Notes: generated by a model from the letters alone, not told the origin. A stretch of DNA of 64,000 nucleotides from an uncultured Pelagibacteraceae bacterium (GCA_902624015.1 CACNVV010000004.1:1-64000), one strand, 5' to 3'; positions 33,506 to 43,967 are shown, counted from the first letter of the stretch. Numbers and translations: made by a program.

Positions 33506-35251
33506 ATGCTTAATTCAAATGAACTTATAAATAAAGTTAAGGATTACAATAAATTTCTTAATCCTGAAAAATTGGATAAAGCATATAATTTTGCTGTTAA
33601 AGCACATAAGAGTCAAAAAAGAGCTTCGGGTGATCCTTATTCTGTTCATCCAATTGAGGTTGCAAATATTTTAACTGAATTAAAATTAGATAGCGCTACA
33701 ATTACAACTGGTCTATTGCATGACACTATAGAAGATACTTTTGCAACTTATGAAACTATCAAACAAGAATTTGGAGATGAGGTTGCTGATTTAGTGGATG
33801 GTGTAACAAAAATTTCAGTATTTGAAAATTCAGCTGGAGCTAATTCTAAAGTTGAGAATTTCAGAAAATTAATTTTAGCAACATCAAAAGACATCAGAGT
33901 TCTGCTAGTGAAAATTGCTGATCGACTACATAATATGAGGACTATTAAAGCAATTACAAAAGAAGAAAAAAGAAAAAGGATAGCTCAAGAAACTATGGAA
34001 ATTTATGCTCCATTAGCTGATAGAATGGGAATGCATAGGATAAGAGACGAACTTGAGGATTTATCTTTTGAAATTTTAAATAATGATGCAAGAAAATTAA
34101 TAAAAAAAAGACTTGATGAAATAAAATTGGATAGAAAAGATTTATTTGAAGTACAATCTTTTGAGTTAAGTGAAATATTGAATGATAATGAGATTAATGC
34201 TGAGATTCATGGAAGAGAAAAAACACCTTTTTCAATTTGGAGAAAAGTCCAAAAAAAAAGAGTCTCCCTTGAGCAAATAACAGACATTATTGGATTTAGG
34301 ATAATTTTAAAAAACGTAGATGATTGTTACAAAACTCTTGGGATTTTTCATAAAAAATGGAATTGTATACCGGGAAAATTTAAAGATTATATCTCATCTC
34401 CAAAAATCAATGGTTATAAATCTATTCATACTTCTGTAATTGGTTCAAATAAAAAACCAATAGAAATTCAAATTAGAACACATGAAATGCACGAATTTGC
34501 AGAAAGAGGTGTTGCATCTCATTGGCAGTATAAATCTTCTGAAAAATTCAATTCTTTAAGTTGGAAGGAGTATGATTGGTTAAAAGATCTTGTTGAGATT
34601 ATAGAAAAAAATGAAAACCCTGAAGATTCATACGAGTATACAAAACTACAAATGTTTCAAGAAAATGTATTTTGTTTTACACCAAAAGGTTCAGTTATAA
34701 AATTACCTAAAGACGCAACAGCTATAGATTTTGCATATGCTGTTCATACTAAAATTGGTAATTCAGCAGTCGCTTGTGAAATTAATGGAAACAAAAGTGA
34801 ATTACAAACTATTTTAAGAAATGGAGATCGAGTAAATATTATAACATCTAAAAATAATTCACCTTCACTTCACTGGATACCAACAACTAAAACAGGTAAA
34901 GCAAGGGCAGCAATAAGAAGATATTGGCATGACAAAGGAGAGCAAAAAGAGGAAAAAACAAAAAAATATAACACTACTTTATGGATGTCATTACCTGATA
35001 AGCCAGGTCAATTAGGAGATATAAGCTCACTCATTGGAAGTCATAAATTAAATATATCGAGCTTAGAAATGGTTGGCAAAAATCCTAATTATATTAATTT
35101 TAAATTTAAATTAATTATTAGAAATCTTAAGAATTTTACTAATTTTATTGCAGAGCTAAAACAAAAGAGTATAAAATTTAAGATAATTAGACACGAAGAA
35201 AAAAGAAATGCTTTCACACAAAAAATCCTTAAATACTTTAAAAAAAACTAA
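33506..35251 (+). CDS. spoT: Bifunctional (p)ppGpp synthetase/hydrolase (Rsh/SpoT), shortened C-terminal region
   Basis: TGLLHDTIEDT HD motif; SPKINGYKSIHTSVIG synthetase motif; TGS domain; C-terminal ACT. Confidence 0.95.
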   Translation: MLNSNELINKVKDYNKFLNPEKLDKAYNFAVKAHKSQKRASGDPYSVHPIEVANILTELKLDSATITTGLLHDTIEDTFATYETIKQEFGDEVADLVDGVTKISVFENSAGANSKVENFRKLILATSKDIRVLLVKIADRLHNMRTIKAITKEEKRKRIAQETMEIYAPLADRMGMHRIRDELEDLSFEILNNDARKLIKKRLDEIKLDRKDLFEVQSFELSEILNDNEINAEIHGREKTPFSIWRKVQKKRVSLEQITDIIGFRIILKNVDDCYKTLGIFHKKWNCIPGKFKDYISSPKINGYKSIHTSVIGSNKKPIEIQIRTHEMHEFAERGVASHWQYKSSEKFNSLSWKEYDWLKDLVEIIEKNENPEDSYEYTKLQMFQENVFCFTPKGSVIKLPKDATAIDFAYAVHTKIGNSAVACEINGNKSELQTILRNGDRVNIITSKNNSPSLHWIPTTKTGKARAAIRRYWHDKGEQKEEKTKKYNTTLWMSLPDKPGQLGDISSLIGSHKLNISSLEMVGKNPNYINFKFKLIIRNLKNFTNFIAELKQKSIKFKIIRHEEKRNAFTQKILKYFKKN

Positions 35252-35795
35252 TGCATTATTAGAAGGTCACTTTGTTCTATCTTCAGGTCTACATTCTTCA
35301 AAATATATTCAGTGCGCAAAACTTTTAAGTTTCCCTAATTTAGCTGATAAAATTTGTAAATCTTTAGCGAATAAAATTAAAAAAAAATTTAAAAAAATTG
35401 ATTTAATACTAGCTCCTGCGATGGGAGGAGTAATAATTGGATATGAAATTGGAAAATTGCTAAAAAAAGAAACAATTTTTTGTGAAAGAGTAAATGGTAA
35501 ATTTGCTCTCAGAAGAGGATTTAATATTAAAAAAGGTGCAAGAGTATTAATTATAGAAGATGTAATCACTACAGGAAAATCAAGTTTAGAGTGTGTAAAG
35601 TTAATTAAAAAATCAAAAGCAAAATTAATTGGATTTGCATCTATTATAGATCGATCAACTAAACAATCTTTAAAAATAAAAACTGGAATAACATCTCATT
35701 TAAAAATTGATGTTCCAACTTATAAAGCAAATAAATTACCACCAGAACTTAGATCTATACCAATAACAACTCCAGGAAGCAGATTTATTAAGTGA
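35208..35795 (+). CDS. pyrE: Orotate phosphoribosyltransferase
   Basis: LEGHFVLSSGLHSSKYIQC; RVLIIEDVITTGKS PRPP loop; overlaps rsh by 44 nt. Confidence 0.94.
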   Translation: MLSHKKSLNTLKKTNALLEGHFVLSSGLHSSKYIQCAKLLSFPNLADKICKSLANKIKKKFKKIDLILAPAMGGVIIGYEIGKLLKKETIFCERVNGKFALRRGFNIKKGARVLIIEDVITTGKSSLECVKLIKKSKAKLIGFASIIDRSTKQSLKIKTGITSHLKIDVPTYKANKLPPELRSIPITTPGSRFIK

Positions 35796-36511
35796 AAAGG
35801 TTAGGTGTAAATATAGATCATATCGCAACTTTACGAAACGCTCGTGGAGAGAAGCATCCAGACCCACTATACGCAGCTAAAAAAGTTATTAGTTATGGAG
35901 CCGATTCTGTAACAATTCATTTAAGAGAAGATAGAAGACATATAAATGATATTGATGCAAAAAAAATCTGTGGTTTAAGAAATGTACCTGTAAACCTTGA
36001 AATTTCTATGAACGAAGAAATTGTTAATAAAGCACTTAAGATAAAACCAAATTTTATCTGTTTAGTTCCAGAAAATAGAAAAGAAATTACTACCGAGGGA
36101 GGTTTAAATATAAAAAACAATCTTAATAAGTTAGAGAAAATAATTAAAAAATTTAAAAAAGCAAAGATAAGAACAAGTTTATTCATTAACCCTTCACCAA
36201 ATGACATTAGACTTGCTAAAAAATTAAATGCTGATTGTATTGAAATACACACTGGAAAACTAGCAAACCTGGTTAAATCAAAAAAAAATTCCTCTAGTGA
36301 ATTAAATAGAATTAAAAAAAGTGCAAAATTAGCATCAAGTTTAAATATAGAGGTTCATGCTGGTCATGGTTTAGACTATAAAACCACCAAAATGTTAACA
36401 AAAATAATAGATATTGAGGAGTATAATATTGGACATTTTATAATTGGGGAGTCAATATTTGATGGACTTTCAAAAGTAATTAAAAACATAAAAAAAATTA
36501 TAAAAAGATAA
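35792..36511 (+). CDS. pdxJ: Pyridoxine 5'-phosphate synthase (GTG start)
   Basis: RLGVNIDHIATLRNARGEKHPDP; VHAGHGLDYKTT. Confidence 0.96.
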   Translation: MKRLGVNIDHIATLRNARGEKHPDPLYAAKKVISYGADSVTIHLREDRRHINDIDAKKICGLRNVPVNLEISMNEEIVNKALKIKPNFICLVPENRKEITTEGGLNIKNNLNKLEKIIKKFKKAKIRTSLFINPSPNDIRLAKKLNADCIEIHTGKLANLVKSKKNSSSELNRIKKSAKLASSLNIEVHAGHGLDYKTTKMLTKIIDIEEYNIGHFIIGESIFDGLSKVIKNIKKIIKR

Positions 36512-36898
36512 ATGAAAATTCTTGGTATTGGCGTTGATATTGTTGAAAATAAAAGAATTCAAAAATCGATTAAAAATCCTTTATTTAAAAAAAGAATTTA
36601 TTCATTTAAAGAATTGAAACATTCTAATGCTGTAAACAATAAAGTAGCTTTTTTTTCGAAGAGATTTGCTGCAAAAGAAGCATTTTCTAAAGCTCTTGGC
36701 ACAGGTTTTCGTATGAATTTAAATTTTAAAGATATAGAAGTTGTTAATGACAAAAAGGGAAAGCCTTATTACGTTAAAAATAAAAAAATTACAAAAATCA
36801 TTCAAAAGAACTTTAAAATCAAAAAATTTAAATGTTTTTTGTCAATTTCCGATGAAAAAAATTATTCAACAGCATTTGCAATTATTCAAACATCATGA
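36512..36898 (+). CDS. acpS: Holo-ACP synthase
   Basis: ILGIGVDIVENKRIQ; FSKRFAAKEAFSKALGTG. Confidence 0.95.
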   Translation: MKILGIGVDIVENKRIQKSIKNPLFKKRIYSFKELKHSNAVNNKVAFFSKRFAAKEAFSKALGTGFRMNLNFKDIEVVNDKKGKPYYVKNKKITKIIQKNFKIKKFKCFLSISDEKNYSTAFAIIQTS

Positions 36899-37632
36899 AA
36901 TTAGATAAAAATTTTTTTTCAGAAAATGTAAAAACCTTAATTTATGCATTAATAATTGCAGTTATAATTAGATCACTTTTAGTACAACCATTTTATATTC
37001 CATCATCATCCATGGAACCTACTTTATTAGTCGGTGATAGGTTGTTTGTAACAAAATATACCTATGGATATAGCAAACACTCATTTCCTTTTAGTCCTCC
37101 AATATTAAACAAAAGAATTATGTTTAGCAGCCCCGAAAGAGGTGATGTAATTGTATTTAAAACACCAGCAGATAATCGAACAGATTACATTAAAAGATTA
37201 ATTGGTTTACCTGGTGATAAAATTCAGTTTATAGAATCTAATTTATATTTAAATAATTCTGAAATTCTTAAATCTAAAATTAACAACAAAACTAAAATTT
37301 TTTGTGGCGATAAAAGTATTGATGTTTATAGATTTGAAGAAAAACTTTCAAATGGTAAAAAATTTCATACTGTTTATCTAAAAGATTATACCTATCAAAA
37401 TTCTGATGTGTTTACTGTACCAAAAGATCATTATTTCTTCTTAGGGGACAACAGGGATTGTTCTAAAGATAGCAGGTATTTAACAAGTGTAGGATATGTG
37501 CATAAAGATAATTTAGTAGGAAAAGCTCAAATTATATTTTTTTCTTCTGATAAAAAAATAGGAAGTTTTATTGAATTTTGGAAATGGCATAAGTCAATAA
37601 GATTTAATAGAACATTTAATAAAATTAATTAA
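36895..37632 (+). CDS. lepB: Signal peptidase I
   Basis: IPSSSMEPTLLVGDRLFVTKYTYG; YIKRLIGLPGDKIQ; FFLGDNRDCSKDSR. Confidence 0.96.
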   Translation: MKLDKNFFSENVKTLIYALIIAVIIRSLLVQPFYIPSSSMEPTLLVGDRLFVTKYTYGYSKHSFPFSPPILNKRIMFSSPERGDVIVFKTPADNRTDYIKRLIGLPGDKIQFIESNLYLNNSEILKSKINNKTKIFCGDKSIDVYRFEEKLSNGKKFHTVYLKDYTYQNSDVFTVPKDHYFFLGDNRDCSKDSRYLTSVGYVHKDNLVGKAQIIFFSSDKKIGSFIEFWKWHKSIRFNRTFNKIN

Positions 37633-38300
37633 TGAAAATTAACTATCAAAGTTTAGAAAAAAAAATTGATTTAAAATTTAAAAATAAAGATCTACTTATT
37701 CAAGCCCTCACACATAAAAGCTTTAATCCAAATGAAAATAATGAAAAGATAGAGTTTCTGGGTGATAGAGTTCTTGGCTTGGTGATAGCAAAAAAACTTT
37801 TAGAAATTTATCCTGAGGAAAAAGAAGGTATTCTTGATAAAAAATTTGCATCGCTAGTGAATAAAAAAACTTGTTTGGATATAGCAAAAAAAATTAATTT
37901 AGCTAGTTATGTTAAAACATTTAACCCCAACAATAAAAAAATAAAAATTGAGGACAAAATTATATCTGATAGCTGTGAGGCATTAATTGGTGCCATATAT
38001 CTTGATAAAGGTTTTACAATTGTTGAAAGAATAATTTTAAATTTGTGGCAAAATCATATTAAAAAAAGTGTGGTTACCGAAATAGATGCGAAAACAAAGT
38101 TACAGGAACTAACTTTAAAAAATTTTAAAAAATTACCTACTTATAAACTAATTTCAAATACAGGTCCAAGACACAAACCTATATTCAAAGTTGGAGTAAA
38201 ATTGCCCAATACAAAATATTTCATAGCTAATGGAAAATCAAAGAAAGAAGCTGAACAAAATGCAGCTATAGAATGTTTAAAAAATACAAATAAAAAATGA
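37632..38300 (+). CDS. rnc: Ribonuclease III
   Basis: NEKIEFLGDRVLGLVIA; C-terminal dsRBD. Confidence 0.95.
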   Translation: MKINYQSLEKKIDLKFKNKDLLIQALTHKSFNPNENNEKIEFLGDRVLGLVIAKKLLEIYPEEKEGILDKKFASLVNKKTCLDIAKKINLASYVKTFNPNNKKIKIEDKIISDSCEALIGAIYLDKGFTIVERIILNLWQNHIKKSVVTEIDAKTKLQELTLKNFKKLPTYKLISNTGPRHKPIFKVGVKLPNTKYFIANGKSKKEAEQNAAIECLKNTNKK

Positions 38301-38977
38301 ATTGGTCAGACGAAGGATTTTTAATAAGCAAAAATAGATATAATGAAAATTCATTAATTGCAGAATTATTTACAAAAAACAAAGGAAAAATATCTGGAAT
38401 TATATTTGGTGGTACTTCAAAAAAAATTAAAAATTATCTTCAGCTTGGTAATAAACTCCATGTTAATTACAATTCTAAGAATGAAAACAGAATAGGTTAT
38501 TTTAAAATTGAAATTTTAAATGCCTATACCCCATTATATTTTGATCATAAGCAAAAATTATCCTGTATTACATCTGCTATGAATTTGATTAAAATATTGA
38601 CAGCAGAGTCTCAATCTAACGATAAAGTTTATTTTATAATTCAAAATTTATTTTTAATTTTAAAAGAGAAAGATTGGATAAAAAAATATATATTTTGGGA
38701 ATTGGAGTTACTTAAAATATTAGGATATGACTTGGCACTTGAAAATTTAGTTGAAAAAGATTTAGAAGGTAACAAAACTGTATATTACGCAAGTTCTTTA
38801 AACGAAAAAAAATATGTACCTAATTTTTTGATTGAAAAAGATATAGAAGTTAATGATCTTGACACTTTATTGAACGGTTTGAAACTAGTAGGCGATTATT
38901 TGGATAAAACTATATTAAGACCAAATAATTTAAATTTTCCGAATAGCAGGTTGTTATTCTTAAATACATTAAAATAA
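38297..38977 (+). CDS. recO: DNA repair protein RecO
   Basis: DEGFLISKNRYNENSLIAELFTKNKGKISGIIFGG; downstream of rnc. Confidence 0.88.
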   Translation: MNWSDEGFLISKNRYNENSLIAELFTKNKGKISGIIFGGTSKKIKNYLQLGNKLHVNYNSKNENRIGYFKIEILNAYTPLYFDHKQKLSCITSAMNLIKILTAESQSNDKVYFIIQNLFLILKEKDWIKKYIFWELELLKILGYDLALENLVEKDLEGNKTVYYASSLNEKKYVPNFLIEKDIEVNDLDTLLNGLKLVGDYLDKTILRPNNLNFPNSRLLFLNTLK

Positions 38978-39967
38978 TTATTTTATTATTTTATCAATTC
39001 TATCAGCGTAATAACTTACTATAGCATTGGCACCAGCTCTCTTAAAAGCAACTAAGCTTTCATATACAGCATCTTTATTAATTATTTTTTTCATTATAGC
39101 TGTTTCAATTAAGCTGTATTCACCTGATACTTGATAGGCAAATACAGGCAATTTAAATTTTTCTTTAATTGATCTTATTATGTCTAAGTAGGGCATACCT
39201 GGTTTAACCATTACCATATCAGCACCTTCTTTAATATCTAATGCAACTTCTCTTAAAGCTTCATCAGAATTTCTATAATCCATCTGATAAGTTTTTTTGT
39301 CACCTTTTAAAGAACCTTTAGATCCGACTGCATCTCTAAAAGGTCCATAAAAGCTTGAAGCATATTTTGCAGCGTAAGATAATATTTGAACGTTTTGGAA
39401 TTTATTTTTATCTAAAGCTTTTCTTATTTTTCCAATTCTGCCATCCATCATGTCTGAAGGAGACAGTACATCACAACCCATCTCAGCTTGTAGTAATGAC
39501 TGATTGATCAAAACCTCAATTGTTTCGTCATTTAATATAGTTTTAGATTTAATCAAACCATCATGACCATGTGATGTATAAGGATCTAAAGCAACATCAC
39601 ACATTATACCGATTTGGTTTTTGTATCTTTTTTTGACTTCTTGTATAGCTTTACAGACTAAATTATTTTCATTAAGTGATTCTGTTCCCAATTCATCTTT
39701 TTTTGATTTTTGTGTCTTTGGGAAAAGAGCTACCATTGGTATTCCTAATTTTATTGCTTTATCCACAATTTGGCTCAATCGATTAATTGTATACCTGTAA
39801 ACGCCAGGCATTGATGAAATCTCTTGTCGTTTATTTGACCCTTCAATTAAAAAAATAGGGAGTATAAAGTCATTTGGACTTAAGGTATTTTCTTGAATCA
39901 ATCTTCTTGACCAAGGATCTTTTCTGCTTCTTCTGAGTCTAAGACTAGGATATTTACCAATAATCAT
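38978..39967 (-). CDS. hemB: Delta-aminolevulinic acid dehydratase
   Basis: RLRRSRKDPWSRRLIQENTLSPNDFILPIFLIEG; DMVMVKPGMPYLDIIR. Confidence 0.96.
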   Translation of the reverse strand: MIIGKYPSLRLRRSRKDPWSRRLIQENTLSPNDFILPIFLIEGSNKRQEISSMPGVYRYTINRLSQIVDKAIKLGIPMVALFPKTQKSKKDELGTESLNENNLVCKAIQEVKKRYKNQIGIMCDVALDPYTSHGHDGLIKSKTILNDETIEVLINQSLLQAEMGCDVLSPSDMMDGRIGKIRKALDKNKFQNVQILSYAAKYASSFYGPFRDAVGSKGSLKGDKKTYQMDYRNSDEALREVALDIKEGADMVMVKPGMPYLDIIRSIKEKFKLPVFAYQVSGEYSLIETAIMKKIINKDAVYESLVAFKRAGANAIVSYYADRIDKIIK

Positions 39968-39986
39968 GTTTTAATTTACTTTTAAA

Positions 39987-40015
39987 TTGCGACAAATGTA
40001 ATATACACATATACA
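39987..40015 (+). promoter_or_regulatory. Candidate promoter for the hydroxylase-like gene
   Basis: TTGCGA, 17-nt spacer, TATACA. Confidence 0.45.
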
Positions 40016-40040
40016 AAAAAAAGAGTAGAAAGCAATCACG

Positions 40041-40679
40041 ATGGCGACAGAAAACTCAAAAGTTGTAGACTTAAATATCAAAAAAGAAGATAGGATTTTA
40101 GATTTTAGTGATTTCCAGAAACAAGAAATTAAGTTTGATATAGAGAAATTACAAGAAGCATATCGCCAAATAGTTAAGATTAAAAAATTTGAAGATGCAG
40201 GTGTTACGCACTTTGGTGCTATATCTCTAACTCAAATACCTGGTGATCCAGATTCAATAAAAGGTAATAAAGCTCGTGGAGTATATTGGACTAAACCTGA
40301 CAAATCAGGAAAAGAAGTTTCTAGAGACGAAATGATTGATGAAGCATCTTACTCAGAATTTATTAAAGACTATGAGAACACATATTTTAAAGAGGTTTAT
40401 GATGTCCTTTCAAAAAAATATAAACTTGGAAGAGTTAGAATTCTTTTAAAAGAGCCAAGATCAACTTTAAGTTGGCATAGAGATCCTGAACCAAGATTAC
40501 ATATACCTATCATAACAAACCCTGGTTGTTTAATGGTAATTGATAATGTTGCAAAACATATGCCTGCTGATGGTTCAGTTTGGGTTACAAACAATACTAA
40601 GTATCACAATGCATTTAATGGTGGAGAAGAGAATAGAATACATTTAGTTGCTTGTGTCTTAGATTACAAATTTAATTAA
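40041..40679 (+). CDS. Aspartyl/asparaginyl beta-hydroxylase-like 2OG-Fe(II) dioxygenase
   Basis: SWHRDPEPRLHIPI (HxD plus distal His) and downstream HNAFNGGEENRIHLVACV. Confidence 0.75.
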   Translation: MATENSKVVDLNIKKEDRILDFSDFQKQEIKFDIEKLQEAYRQIVKIKKFEDAGVTHFGAISLTQIPGDPDSIKGNKARGVYWTKPDKSGKEVSRDEMIDEASYSEFIKDYENTYFKEVYDVLSKKYKLGRVRILLKEPRSTLSWHRDPEPRLHIPIITNPGCLMVIDNVAKHMPADGSVWVTNNTKYHNAFNGGEENRIHLVACVLDYKFN

Positions 40680-40680
40680 T

Positions 40681-41106
40681 TTGAAAAAAATATTTATTTC
40701 ATCAGATCACGCTGGATTTAAATTAAAAGAAACTATCAAAGATTATTTAAGTAATAAAAAAGTAAAATTTGAGGATCTTGGTCCCAAAGATGATAGCAGC
40801 GTTGATTATCCTGACTATGCTCATAAGGTTGCTAGAAAAGTCAAATCAAGCAAGAGTAATGTTGGCATTTTAGTGTGTGGATCTGGGACTGGTATGAATA
40901 TTGCGGCAAATAAGCATAAAAATATTCGTGCTGCACAATGTTTTAATCTAAAATCAACGAAATTATCCAGATTGCATAACGATGCAAACATCATTACATT
41001 AGGGTCAAGGTTGATAACTAAAAAAAATGCTTTGAAATTTATAAGTGTTTTTTTAAATACAAAATTTGATGGTGGTAGACACTTGAGAAGGGTTAAGAAA
41101 ATATAA
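40681..41106 (+). CDS. rpiB: Ribose-5-phosphate isomerase B (TTG start)
   Basis: [35 protein letters not shown]. Confidence 0.94.
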   Translation: MKKIFISSDHAGFKLKETIKDYLSNKKVKFEDLGPKDDSSVDYPDYAHKVARKVKSSKSNVGILVCGSGTGMNIAANKHKNIRAAQCFNLKSTKLSRLHNDANIITLGSRLITKKNALKFISVFLNTKFDGGRHLRRVKKI

Positions 41107-41108
41107 TT

Positions 41109-42416
41109 ATGTCGAGCGAAAAAAGTTATTTAAACGATAGTTATAAAAGTTTTTTTGAGGATAGTTTATCTGTAAAAGATCCAGAGCTTTATAAAGCTAT
41201 TAAAGATGAATTAATCAGACAACAACAACATATTGAACTAATTGCGTCTGAAAATATAGTATCTCAAGCAGTATTAGAGGCGCAAGGATCTGTTTTAACT
41301 AATAAATATGCCGAAGGTTATCCTGGTAAAAGATATTATAATGGTTGCGAGCATGTTGATATAGCAGAAAACCTTGCCATTGAAAGATTAAAAAAATTAT
41401 TTAATTGTAAATTTGCAAATGCTCAACCACACTCAGGTGCTCAAGCCAATGGAGCAGTTTTTTTAGCCCTGTTAAGTCCAGGTGATACGTTCATGGGTAT
41501 GAGTTTAAATTCAGGTGGTCATATTACTCATGGATTAAAAATTTCAATGTCTGGTAAGTGGTTTAACGCTATAGGTTATGATGTAGATAAAGAATCTGAG
41601 TTGATAGATTATGATAATGTTGAAAAACTTGCATTAGAACATAAACCAAAACTAATCATTGCAGGTGGGAGTGCTTATTCTAGAGTGATTGACTTTAAAA
41701 GATTTAGAGAGATTGCAGATAAAGTTGGAGCATACTTGATGGTTGATATGGCTCATTTCTCAGGATTAGTTGCTGGTAAAGGATATCCTAATCCTTGTGA
41801 TTATGCTCATGTTGTTACTTCAACAACCCATAAGGTTTTTAGAAGTGCAAGAGGAGGAATAATTTTAACTAATCACGAAGAACTTGCTAAAAAATTTAAT
41901 ACAGCAGTTTTTCCTGGTTACCAAGGCGGACCTTTAATGCATATTATTGCTGCAAAAGCAGCTGGTTTTCTTGAAGCACTACAACCAGAATTTCAAGATT
42001 ACATTAAATCTGTTTTAGCAAACGCAAAAATGTTAGCGGAAACTTTAAAAAATAATGGATTTAAAATTTATTCAGATGGAACAGATACACATTTGATGTT
42101 GGTTGATTTGAGACCTTACAATGTAAAAGGAAATCTTGCGGCAGAGAGTTTGTCTAGAGCAAACATTACATGTAATAAAAATGGTATTCCATTTGATACA
42201 GAAAAACCTATGATTACATCTGGAATAAGATTAGGAACTCAAGCGGCCACAACTCGTGGATTTGGTTTAAATGAGTTTAAAACAGTAGGTGAATTAATAA
42301 CGAAAACTTTAAAGGGTTTATCTGAAAACCCAACAGATAACAGTAAAATAGAAAACGAAGTAAAAAATGAAGTTATTTCTTTAACTTCTTCATTTCCGAT
42401 ATATAAGAACCTTTAG
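41109..42416 (+). CDS. glyA: Serine hydroxymethyltransferase
   Basis: [40 protein letters not shown]. Confidence 0.98.
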   Translation: MSSEKSYLNDSYKSFFEDSLSVKDPELYKAIKDELIRQQQHIELIASENIVSQAVLEAQGSVLTNKYAEGYPGKRYYNGCEHVDIAENLAIERLKKLFNCKFANAQPHSGAQANGAVFLALLSPGDTFMGMSLNSGGHITHGLKISMSGKWFNAIGYDVDKESELIDYDNVEKLALEHKPKLIIAGGSAYSRVIDFKRFREIADKVGAYLMVDMAHFSGLVAGKGYPNPCDYAHVVTSTTHKVFRSARGGIILTNHEELAKKFNTAVFPGYQGGPLMHIIAAKAAGFLEALQPEFQDYIKSVLANAKMLAETLKNNGFKIYSDGTDTHLMLVDLRPYNVKGNLAAESLSRANITCNKNGIPFDTEKPMITSGIRLGTQAATTRGFGLNEFKTVGELITKTLKGLSENPTDNSKIENEVKNEVISLTSSFPIYKNL

Positions 42417-42419
42417 CAA

Positions 42420-42878
42420 ATGATTTGTCCGTGCGAAAAAAAAGGTGATACATCTGTAGTAGACTCACGTCCAACTGAAGATGGTACCGCAATAAGAAGA
42501 AGAAGATTGTGTATATGTGGTGAAAGATTTACTACATTTGAGAGAATTCAATTTAGAGAATTGATGGTTGTTAAAAAAAATGGAAGAAAATCATCATTTG
42601 ATCGTGATAAATTATCTAAATCTATATACATAGCTCTAAAAAAAAGACCAATAGATACGGCTACAATAGAAAAATTCATTAGTAACATTTCAAGATCTCT
42701 TGAAGAACTCGGACAAGGAGAGATATCAACAAACACAATTGGGACAATGGTTATGGATGGATTAAAAGATTTAGACCCAGTTGGATATGTAAGATTTGCA
42801 TCAGTATATAGAAACTTTAGAGAAGAAAAAGATTTTGTACAATTCGTGGACAAGCTTGATGTCTACAAGAAAAGATAA
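42420..42878 (+). CDS. nrdR: Transcriptional repressor NrdR with altered zinc knuckles
   Basis: DSRPTEDGTAIRRRRLCICGERFTTFERI and ATP-cone. Confidence 0.95.
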   Translation: MICPCEKKGDTSVVDSRPTEDGTAIRRRRLCICGERFTTFERIQFRELMVVKKNGRKSSFDRDKLSKSIYIALKKRPIDTATIEKFISNISRSLEELGQGEISTNTIGTMVMDGLKDLDPVGYVRFASVYRNFREEKDFVQFVDKLDVYKKR

Positions 42879-43962
42879 ATTTTCATCAAAAGATAAATTT
42901 TATATGGAATTGGCCTTGGACTTGGCTAAATCTCGTCATGGACTTACCGGATCAAATCCTTCTGTAGGTTGTGTTATTGTCAAAAATGATAAAATTATTT
43001 CTATAGGACAAACTTCGTATAATGGAAGACCACACGCTGAATTTAATGCGATTAAAAATAGTTTTGAAGAATTAGAAGGCTCAAAAATGTATGTTACTTT
43101 AGAGCCATGTTGTCATCATGGATTAACACCACCATGTACTGACGCAATAATAAAATCAAAAATTTCAGAGGTTATATATGCTATTACTGACATAGATAAA
43201 AGAGTGAGAAATAAAAGCTTTAAAATTTTAAAATCAAAAAAAATAATTGTAAAAAAAGGTTTATTAAAAAGCAAAATTGAAAGTTTTTATTTACCTTATT
43301 TTTTTAATAGAAAGAAAAAATTACCCTTTGTTACTGGCAAAATAGCTATTTCAAAAAACAATATTATTTATAGCAAGAACCACAAAAAGATTACAAATTC
43401 TTATTCAGATCAGTTTACACATATGTTGAGATATCAAAATGATAGTTTGATGATTACTCACAAAACATTAAACAAAGATAATCCAAAATTAAATTGTCGT
43501 TTGAAGGGATTTGAAAAATTTTCACCAAAAAGAATTATTTTAGACAACGAGCTAAATTCTAAAATAAACAGTTTTATAATTAAATCCTCTAACAACAAAA
43601 ATACTTTAATATTTTATAATAAAGCTGATAAATCAAAAATTATAAAATTTAAAAGTAAAGGAGTTCATCTAATAAAATCAAAAATTGATAGAAATAATGA
43701 ATTTGACTTTAAAGTAATTTTGAAAAAATTATATAATTTTGGATGCAGGAATTTGCTTATTGAAGGAGGAGATAAATTAACAAATTCATTGATTAAGAAT
43801 AAAATTTTTAATAAATTTTATTTGTATAAAAGTCCAAAAAACCTATCTAAAAACTTCGAATATTTGAAATTTAGTAGTCAAAATATATTAAATCAAAAAT
43901 ATAAAACAAAAATTAATCTAAATCTCAATTTACGAAAAGATCGAATAACACTATATAGTTAG
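42859..43962 (+). CDS. ribD: Riboflavin biosynthesis protein RibD (deaminase/reductase)
   Basis: GSNPSVGCVIV; HAEFNAI; LEPCCHHGLTPPCTDAI; start chosen at MSTRKDKF. Confidence 0.93.
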   Translation: MSTRKDKFSSKDKFYMELALDLAKSRHGLTGSNPSVGCVIVKNDKIISIGQTSYNGRPHAEFNAIKNSFEELEGSKMYVTLEPCCHHGLTPPCTDAIIKSKISEVIYAITDIDKRVRNKSFKILKSKKIIVKKGLLKSKIESFYLPYFFNRKKKLPFVTGKIAISKNNIIYSKNHKKITNSYSDQFTHMLRYQNDSLMITHKTLNKDNPKLNCRLKGFEKFSPKRIILDNELNSKINSFIIKSSNNKNTLIFYNKADKSKIIKFKSKGVHLIKSKIDRNNEFDFKVILKKLYNFGCRNLLIEGGDKLTNSLIKNKIFNKFYLYKSPKNLSKNFEYLKFSSQNILNQKYKTKINLNLNLRKDRITLYS

Positions 43963-43967
43963 ATAAA

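Noticed and set aside
41100-41120. Glycine riboswitch upstream of glyA
   Set aside because: rpiB ends 2 nt before glyA, leaving no leader space
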